A DNA stretch of 21,412 nucleotides, taken from Thiocapsa sp035467215 (GTDB taxonomy: Bacteria; Pseudomonadota; Gammaproteobacteria; Chromatiales; Chromatiaceae). The notes below the pieces were generated by a model. That model did no database searches. It had not been told where the DNA came from and worked only from the letters and a program-made list of their open reading frames with translations. A program made the position numbers and the translations under genes. The DNA is taken from positions 1 to 21,412 of the forward strand of contig NZ_DATITZ010000181.1 in the NCBI RefSeq assembly GCF_035467215.1. The letters are read 5' to 3'. Positions 16,011 to 21,412 of the stretch are shown here, piece by piece (within the stretch, counting starts at the first letter, position 1; every line of letters starts with the position of its first letter).

Positions 16011-16905
16011 CGTGCCGGGCTCCGGGTCGAATCTTGCGCTCTGGATCGCGGCTGCGCGTCCGAAGACCTTGATCCTCGCCGTGGCCCCGGTCGTGGCCGG
16101 GATCGGGCTGGCCGTCTTTCAGACCGGAGAGATTGCCGCCGTCACGGCCGTGCTCACCCTGATCGCGGCGGTCGTAATCCAGATCGGCACCAATCTCCAC
16201 AACGATGCCTCCGACTACGAGCGCGGGACGGATACCGCCGATCGTCTCGGCCCGCCGCGAGCCACGGCCGAGGGCTGGTTCAGCCTCGAGCAGGTCAAGC
16301 GGGCGGCCCACCTGGCGTTCGGGCTCGCATTCGTCATCGGGCTGGTCCTGGTGGTGCGCGGCGGCTGGCCGATCCTCGCCATCGGGATCGCGTCGCTGGT
16401 CGCGGGCTACGCCTATACCGGCGGCCCGCGTCCAATCGCCTACGGCCCGTTCGGGGAGATCTATGTGCTGCTGTTCTTCGGGATCGCCGCCGTGGGCGGG
16501 ACCTATTACCTGCAGACATTGCGCTTCGAGTGGTCGGCATTCATGGTCGGCATCGCCTTGGGTCTGCCGGCCGCCGCTGTATTGCTGCTGAACAATTACC
16601 GGGATCTGGAGACCGATCGCATCGCCGGACGGCGCACACTGTGCCACCATCTGGGCCGACCGAGGGCGCGACTCCTTTACGGTCTGTTGCTGCTGACATC
16701 GATCGCGATCCTGCTCTTCACCTTCGGCCCAACCATCGGATGGCCTCTCCTGGCCGCCATTCCGCTCGGCGCCCTTCTCACCCTCAAGCTCGTTCGCGGC
16801 GCAACCGGCAAACAGATCAATCCACTCCTGGGACAAACCGGGCTTTTCCAGGCGGCCCTGACGGTGTTGCTCCTCGTCGGATTCGGTCTGAGCCGCATCC
16901 TATGA
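15955..16905 (+). CDS. menA: 1,4-dihydroxy-2-naphthoate polyprenyltransferase MenA
   Basis: An inner-membrane UbiA-family prenyltransferase of 316 residues that attaches the isoprenoid tail to dihydroxynaphthoate. About eight or nine helices are visible. The two Asp-rich motifs are NLHNDASDYERGTD (80-93) and NNYRDLETDRIAGRRTL (about 216-232). SLVAGYAYTGGPRPIAYGPFGEI is typical of MenA. The ATG at 15955 has AAGGA four bases upstream, inside menB; E. coli MenA has 308 residues. The stop overlaps the menC start (ATGA). In a purple sulfur bacterium the product would feed menaquinone to the reaction-centre QA site, but that depends on the host identification. Confidence 0.96.
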   Translation: MLSSKNANPISASSRGALDVPGSGSNLALWIAAARPKTLILAVAPVVAGIGLAVFQTGEIAAVTAVLTLIAAVVIQIGTNLHNDASDYERGTDTADRLGPPRATAEGWFSLEQVKRAAHLAFGLAFVIGLVLVVRGGWPILAIGIASLVAGYAYTGGPRPIAYGPFGEIYVLLFFGIAAVGGTYYLQTLRFEWSAFMVGIALGLPAAAVLLLNNYRDLETDRIAGRRTLCHHLGRPRARLLYGLLLLTSIAILLFTFGPTIGWPLLAAIPLGALLTLKLVRGATGKQINPLLGQTGLFQAALTVLLLVGFGLSRIL

Positions 16906-17972
16906 TGGATTCCATCCGGATCGATCGATTCCGGATACGCCCGTACGACCTACCCTTGCGTCGCGACTGGCGCAGTGCACGGGGCGGATTTCAACGACGA
17001 CGCGGCTGGCTGGTCTGCGCCGAGACGGATGGCGAGATCGGTTTCGGCGATTGTGCTCCGATTCCGGCCGCGGGAACGGAGGATCACGAATCGGCCGAGT
17101 CCGCATTGTTGAATGCTTGTGCCTGTGCGCCCGGCAGATCGGCTGTTGAGATCCTGGAGATGCTGGACAAGGAATTCGTCGCAACGCCGGCCGCGTGCTT
17201 CGCGCTCGAGTGCGCCCTGCTCGACCTCCTGAGCCAAGCGGAAGGCGTTCCCTTGCGAAGGCTGTTGGCACCCGATGCATCGGACGTTGTTCCGGTCAAC
17301 GGGATCCTCGGCGCACTCGCGACCCTGACGACGGATGATCTTCAACAGGCCGCGGAGGCGGGCTTCAGGGTGGTGAAGCTCAAAGTAGGCGTCGAGGAGC
17401 CTACCGCGGAGATTGCTCGCCTGAAGGCGCTCGCGCCGCTCGTGCCGACCGACATGCGACTTCGGCTCGACGCCAACGGGGCTTGGGGCTTTGACGAGGC
17501 ATGCCGCATTCTCGATCATCTGGCGGGTCTGCCGATCGAATCGTTGGAGGAGCCGCTGCGGATCCCGGACTCTAGCCGGCTGGAGGCGCTTCAGGAGCGA
17601 TCAACCTTCCCGCTCGCACGCGACGAAAGCCTGGCGGGTCTGTCGGCCGATGTGGACCTCCGCGGGCTGGGCGTGAGACGTATCGTCATCAAGCCTGCCG
17701 TCGTCGGCGGGCTTCGATCCGCGCTCGACCTGTCGCGACGTGCCGCCGCGGCCGGCATCGCGGTGGTGGTGACCGGTGTCGTCGAGAGCGCCGCCGGGCT
17801 CTGGCCGACCGCTGCGCTAGCCGCAGCCACGGGCAGCAGGCTTCCGCATGGACTCGCCACGGCGGATTGGCTGGCCGAGGATCTCGGCGTCCCGCCGCGC
17901 TTGAACGGCGGACACCTGTCGCTCTCCGACCGACCGGGCTCCGGATTCAGTCCGCACCCGAACCCAGGGTAA
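16902..17972 (+). CDS. menC: o-Succinylbenzoate synthase MenC
   Basis: An enolase-superfamily enzyme of 356 residues that dehydrates SHCHC to o-succinylbenzoate. All active-site residues are seen: VVKLKVG with Lys159 and Lys161, LRLDANGAW with metal ligand Asp190, ESLEEPL with Glu216, LARDES with Asp241, and IVIKPAVVGG with Lys264. The start ATGATG overlaps the menA stop by four bases; ATG 16905 is a near-equal alternative. It is a little longer than E. coli MenC (320). Related N-acylamino acid racemases share this fold, but the gene context settles the call. It is followed after 36 bases by the penicillin-binding protein gene; menE, which often comes next, is missing. Confidence 0.95.
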   Translation: MMDSIRIDRFRIRPYDLPLRRDWRSARGGFQRRRGWLVCAETDGEIGFGDCAPIPAAGTEDHESAESALLNACACAPGRSAVEILEMLDKEFVATPAACFALECALLDLLSQAEGVPLRRLLAPDASDVVPVNGILGALATLTTDDLQQAAEAGFRVVKLKVGVEEPTAEIARLKALAPLVPTDMRLRLDANGAWGFDEACRILDHLAGLPIESLEEPLRIPDSSRLEALQERSTFPLARDESLAGLSADVDLRGLGVRRIVIKPAVVGGLRSALDLSRRAAAAGIAVVVTGVVESAAGLWPTAALAAATGSRLPHGLATADWLAEDLGVPPRLNGGHLSLSDRPGSGFSPHPNPG

Positions 17973-18008
17973 GACCAAGACCGAGACGATTGCGATCGAC
18001 GTACCCGC

Positions 18009-19589
18009 ATGACGACACACCTGGATCCGGAACTCTGGTCGCTGATTCGCTTAGCGCTGCATGTCGGCTTCTTCTTCGCTGCCGCCTATCTGCTCCGCTC
18101 GATGTTCGACGCCCGGTGGGCCACCGAGCTACGCCATCTGCCGCGCCCCAAATGGTCCGCGCGAGTTCCGATCGTCCTCTTGATCCTCTTGTTCATCGGG
18201 ATCCTGGTCTATCAAGCGACATGGCAGTTGATCGGGACCTCTCGCCCGGAGTTCATCGCCTTCATGCAGCTGCACGATAGGCGCGAGCTGAACCCGGCCC
18301 ACCGGATCCAGCGCGGGCGGATCCTGGATCATCGCGGCGAGGTGCTTGCCTACAGCGAGGAGATCCTCGGGCAGGTCTATCGGCTCTATCCCGACGGGCC
18401 TGCCTTCGCGCACGTCGTCGGGTACAGCCATCCCTGGTTCGGGGCTTCGGGGATGGAATCGGTAGCGAACGTACGACTCAACGGCGGCGCGCCCGACGGA
18501 CTCGGCGACTGGGGGAAGCTCGGTCGCCAGCTCGTCACTCAAGATAAGCGCCCGCGCGGCCAAGACCTGACGCTCACGCTCGATGCCGAACTCCAGCGGA
18601 TGGCCTTCGGTCTCCTCGAAGGAAAACAGGGGGCAATCGTCGCCATGCGGCCCGAGGACGGGGCAATCCGCACGCTCGTGAGTGCACCCTCCTACGATCC
18701 GAACCGGATCAACTCGGCGCTCTTCCAGGATTCGGGCCCGGGCGCCGCCTTGTTGAACCGCGCCACTCAGGGTCTCTATCCACCGGGCTCGACCTTCAAG
18801 ATCCTGGTTGCCGCCTTGGCGCTGGAGCAGGGATTCTCCGGGACGCTCGAATGTCCTGCGGATGGATTCACGACCTCACAGCGCTACCGAAAGATCCGGG
18901 ACCATGACTACTATACGGCCCGGAAGAGCGGCTCGACTTGGGCGGGACATGGGCGCCTCGATCTGCCTACGGCGTTCGCGCGATCCTCGAACGTCTTTTT
19001 CGCTCAGCTCGGCGTGCGCTACGGGCACGATGCCTTTTTCGCCATGACCGAACGGATGCAGCTCAATCGCAGGATCGTCCTTCACGAGACGCCCTACGGA
19101 GACTGGTCCATGCGCACGGGCGAGGTTCGGCGACTCGACGCCTCGGACCAGTATGGACTTGCCCAGATGTCGATCGGTCAGGGCGCCGCTCTCGTGACAC
19201 CGGCCCATATGGCACTGCTCGCCTCCGCGATCGGCAATCGGGGCCTCGCCGTGAAACCGCGGTTGATCGAGACGGAAGAGCCGGCGCCTTTGGCCTATTT
19301 CATGAGCACATCGGTCGCCGAGCGCCTATCGGCCATGCTGCGGCAGGTCGTGATCAGCGGGACCGGCCGCGGGATCGACACCCCTCGACTCGCGATTGCG
19401 GGAAAAACCGGAACCGCCGAGAACCCGCATGGCGCATCGCACAGCTGGTTTGTCGGCTTTGCACCCGCCGAGCGGCCTCAGCTTGCGGTGGCGGTGTTGG
19501 TCGAGCACGGCGGCTATGGGTCCGCAACCGCTGCGCCGATCGCGCGGGACCTGCTGTTGCGTGCTCTCGATCTGGGGTTGATCGAATGA
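18009..19589 (+). CDS. Class B penicillin-binding protein (PbpA-like transpeptidase)
   Basis: A peptidoglycan transpeptidase of 526 residues with a large periplasmic domain. Catalytic motifs are STFK (Ser261-Lys264), SSN (326-328) and KTG (466-468). The short pedestal region contains RGRILDHRGEVLAYSEE and YPDGPAFAHVVGYSHPWFGASGME, which resemble mycobacterial PbpA more than E. coli PBP2 or FtsI. Two N-terminal hydrophobic helices (about 12-33 and 52-76) flank a basic loop, where most class B enzymes have one. The catalytic domain must be periplasmic, so the N-terminus would be too. The ATG at 18009 lacks a clear ribosome binding site. The gene overlaps its SEDS partner by four bases (ATGA), so the two should be made together. 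Confidence 0.93.
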   Translation: MTTHLDPELWSLIRLALHVGFFFAAAYLLRSMFDARWATELRHLPRPKWSARVPIVLLILLFIGILVYQATWQLIGTSRPEFIAFMQLHDRRELNPAHRIQRGRILDHRGEVLAYSEEILGQVYRLYPDGPAFAHVVGYSHPWFGASGMESVANVRLNGGAPDGLGDWGKLGRQLVTQDKRPRGQDLTLTLDAELQRMAFGLLEGKQGAIVAMRPEDGAIRTLVSAPSYDPNRINSALFQDSGPGAALLNRATQGLYPPGSTFKILVAALALEQGFSGTLECPADGFTTSQRYRKIRDHDYYTARKSGSTWAGHGRLDLPTAFARSSNVFFAQLGVRYGHDAFFAMTERMQLNRRIVLHETPYGDWSMRTGEVRRLDASDQYGLAQMSIGQGAALVTPAHMALLASAIGNRGLAVKPRLIETEEPAPLAYFMSTSVAERLSAMLRQVVISGTGRGIDTPRLAIAGKTGTAENPHGASHSWFVGFAPAERPQLAVAVLVEHGGYGSATAAPIARDLLLRALDLGLIE

Positions 19590-20977
19590 GTCGGGCGAAC
19601 GGACCGATCGACATCACGGATACTTGGGATCTACGCGCGCCAGAGCGGGCGCTCTTGGCCTGGTGCGTCGTCTGTATCGCGCTTGGGTTCGTCATGCTCT
19701 GGGGCTCGACACATGTCGCCGGCGGCGTGATCGACAGACGCGACGTGATACCGCTCGGGCTCTATGCCCTTTCGCTGCTGGCGCTGCATCTCATGCTGGT
19801 GACGGCTCGGTTTAGAGGCGATCAACTCATTCTGGTCGCCGTCGCCTTTCTTTCGGGATTCGGGATGCTTGCCCAATACCGGATGGGATCGTTCGAAACC
19901 CAGGGAGCCGTCTCGCTCAATTTGCTTCTCTTTCCGCTCGGGCTGCTCATGATGGGAGCAACCGCGATCATCCTGATGCGCGGACGCTATCAAGCCCTCG
20001 CGCAGGGACATTGGATTTGGGTCTGGGCCGGACTCTCGCTCGGGCTCTTGGCGGTCTTGCTGGTGTTCGGCCAGCGTTTTCGCGGCGGCGTCTATGCCGC
20101 CGGTTTGGTCACGCCGAGCGAGGGCCTGAAGGTAACGATCGTGCTCTTCGTGGCGGGCTTTGTCGCGCGCCATGCAAAATCACTCGGCGCTTGGGGAAAG
20201 GGTTTGCCGCTGCCGCCATGGCGGACCTTGCTGCCGCTTGCCGGTTTTTGGCTTGTACTGACGGGCCTCTTGGTCGTCCAGCGCGACCTCGGGCTCTTCA
20301 TCATCCTGAGCATCGCCTTGCTGACGATGCTCTTCGTCGGGACCGGGCACTTAGGCTATCTGCTCTTCGGCGGGATCGGCGCGGTCGCACTGGTCGGGGT
20401 CGTCTTGAGGGTTCTGCCTCACGGGGAGCGCCGAGTGACAGCTTGGCTCGAGCCTTTCCGAGATCCCACCGGAGGGAGCTGGCAGATCTTGCAGGGATTG
20501 TCCGGAATGTTCTCCGGGGGACTCTGGGGAGAAGGATTCGGACGCGGCAGCCCCGAATATACTCCCATCGCCCAATTGGATTTCATCTATTCGGTGATTG
20601 GCGAAGAATTGGGGTTCGCGGGATGCGCGATCGTGATCCTCTTCTTCCTGATCTTGTTCGGCCGGGGTCTCATCGTCGCGTCCAGAGCACGTGACAACGA
20701 TGGCCGGTTGGTCGGTATCGGGCTCGTGACGGTCCTCGCAACCCAGACCTTCCTCAATATCGGAGGCGTCACCAAGTTCGTGCCGCTCACGGGCCTACCC
20801 TTGCCCTTTATCAGTCACGGCGGAAGTAGTCTGATCACTGGATTCATCGCCCTAGGCATACTCCTCGCCATCTCCGACGGCCAAACCGCAGCCCCGCCGA
20901 GGAATCGGATGGCTAAGCAGACACAAGGAGTTTCGGGGAAAGGGACTCGGAGGGGTCGAAGGTCTTCGGCCGAGTAA
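19586..20977 (+). CDS. SEDS-family peptidoglycan glycosyltransferase (FtsW/RodA/SpoVE)
   Basis: An inner-membrane protein of 463 residues with about ten helices that polymerises lipid II into glycan strands. Family landmarks are VQRDLGLFI (231-239), GxGxGRGSPEYTPIAQLDFIYSVIGEELG with the likely catalytic Asp332, and the C-terminal GLPLPFISHGGSSLI (403-417). The basic tail (441-463: RMAKQTQ...GRRSSAE) is probably cytoplasmic. The start ATG overlaps the stop of the penicillin-binding protein gene, which fixes it; partner SEDS and class B enzymes act as a complex. Whether it serves elongation, division or a special process cannot be told from sequence alone. No clear terminator follows the gene. 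Confidence 0.95.
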   Translation: MSRANGPIDITDTWDLRAPERALLAWCVVCIALGFVMLWGSTHVAGGVIDRRDVIPLGLYALSLLALHLMLVTARFRGDQLILVAVAFLSGFGMLAQYRMGSFETQGAVSLNLLLFPLGLLMMGATAIILMRGRYQALAQGHWIWVWAGLSLGLLAVLLVFGQRFRGGVYAAGLVTPSEGLKVTIVLFVAGFVARHAKSLGAWGKGLPLPPWRTLLPLAGFWLVLTGLLVVQRDLGLFIILSIALLTMLFVGTGHLGYLLFGGIGAVALVGVVLRVLPHGERRVTAWLEPFRDPTGGSWQILQGLSGMFSGGLWGEGFGRGSPEYTPIAQLDFIYSVIGEELGFAGCAIVILFFLILFGRGLIVASRARDNDGRLVGIGLVTVLATQTFLNIGGVTKFVPLTGLPLPFISHGGSSLITGFIALGILLAISDGQTAAPPRNRMAKQTQGVSGKGTRRGRRSSAE

Positions 20978-21270
20978 GTTTATTGAGGGCCGGAGAGATC
21001 GCATTGCGCTGCCGGTCAGCGTCCGGAACCCGCCCTGAGACGCACTGCCGATAATCCCAGCCAATCCCGCGTAAACCTCGACCCAACAGTTGACCGCTCG
21101 TTGGTACGTCCGACAGGCAGATGGAATCGACGATTCCAGCACGCGGCTACTCAGGTGCATGATATTCAAATCAGGACTTTAATTGCAGATGGTTACCGAA
21201 CCGGCCGCCGCCCCAATGAAAACCACGGATAGTTCGCCGGGGGCGGTTCCGTGTCGTCTTTTCCGCGGTC
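20978..21270. other. Intergenic region between the SEDS gene and the rRNA terminator
   Basis: I see no convincing gene here; open frames are short, lack ribosome binding sites or overlap the SEDS gene. No terminator for the plus-strand operon is visible. The only clear structure is a perfect inverted repeat at 21122-21138. An A/T-richer stretch occurs at about 21155-21190 without a recognisable promoter. Confidence 0.5.
21122..21138. repeat. Perfect inverted repeat, eight-base arms around one base
   Basis: Arms TGGAATCG (21122-21129) and CGATTCCA (21131-21138) flank a single A (21130). The tiny centre cannot form an RNA loop, so a protein-binding site or a remnant is more likely than a terminator. 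Both adjacent transcription units run towards it. Confidence 0.45.
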
Positions 21271-21302
21271 AAAAAAAACCCCCGCTTGGAGGCGGGGGTT
21301 TT
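21271..21302 (-). terminator. Rho-independent terminator of the rRNA operon
   Basis: Arms CCCCCGC (21279-21285) and GCGGGGG (21292-21298) enclose a six-base loop. Read on the minus strand, the hairpin is followed by eight T's (complement of 21271-21278) and lies about ten bases past the 5S rRNA 3' end. T4 on the right (21299-21302) pairs with A's on the left, so it may also stop plus-strand transcripts from the men/SEDS operon. Confidence 0.93.
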
Positions 21303-21311
21303 GGGGATAAG

Positions 21312-21412
21312 GCCCTGGCGGTGACCTACGTTCGCATGGGGAGGCCCCACACTATCATCGGCGAGACACCGTTTCACGTCTGAGTTCGGGATGGGATCAG
21401 GTGGTTCCAGTG
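21312..21412 (-). rRNA. rrf: 5S ribosomal RNA, 5' end cut off by window edge
   Basis: Read on the minus strand, the sequence has the conserved 5S segments CCCATCCCGAACTCAGACGTGAAACG, here cited by its parts CCGAACTCAG and GTGAAACG, then GATGATAGTGTGGGG and CCTCCCCATGCGA, ending GCCAGGGC. About 101 of the usual 115-120 bases are present; the 5' end lies beyond the window. The 3' end is placed near 21312 by comparison with E. coli. The rest of the rRNA operon (23S, 16S) should lie to the right. Confidence 0.96.

Noticed and set aside
15859..16836. 325-residue minus-strand frame opposite menA
   Set aside because: Gln/Asp/Arg-rich antisense translation with no motif; menA is unmistakable on the other strand.
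20852..21169. 105-residue minus-strand frame after the SEDS gene
   Set aside because: It overlaps the 3' end of the SEDS gene, has no ribosome binding site or recognisable motif.

Overview
The window is GC-rich, densely coded DNA of a gammaproteobacterial type. YbiT, the YhiI-RbbA-YhhJ trio, YbjT and MenF/D/B/A/C all resemble their Escherichia coli counterparts residue by residue. High GC, a menaquinone cluster and proteins unlike enteric ones fit a purple sulfur bacterium (Chromatiaceae, e.g. Thiocapsa or Allochromatium-like). That placement is inference; no photosynthesis gene is present.

Left part (1-8210): a cold-shock protein gene with a long leader and a strong terminator is followed by an ABC-F ATPase of the YbiT type (+). 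Converging on it is a minus-strand operon, yhiI-rbbA-yhhJ, encoding a membrane fusion protein, a double-ATPase/permease fusion and a second permease. A 109-residue protein of unknown function lies at the head of that operon. A small membrane protein of unknown function is transcribed divergently from it.

Middle (8226-9433): a minus-strand gene for a lipoprotein of the alpha/beta-hydrolase fold, then a 353-base intergenic region holding a 22-base near-palindrome and a bulged hairpin.

Right part (9434-20977): one tightly packed plus-strand run, probably a single operon. It encodes a YbjT-like NAD(P)-binding protein, an alpha/beta-hydrolase-fold protein without the usual catalytic histidine, MenF, MenD, MenB, MenA and MenC, then a class B penicillin-binding protein and a SEDS-family (FtsW/RodA) glycosyltransferase. 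MenF, MenD and MenC take chorismate to o-succinylbenzoate. MenB makes dihydroxynaphthoyl-CoA and MenA prenylates the product. No menE is present and no standard menH is obvious, so those steps must be encoded elsewhere or by the unusual hydrolase. The attached penicillin-binding protein/SEDS pair is the most distinctive part of the window.

Right edge: a minus-strand 5S rRNA, cut by the window end, followed by its terminator. An rRNA operon therefore arrives from beyond the right edge and stops here. No CRISPR array, insertion sequence, prophage or tRNA gene was seen.
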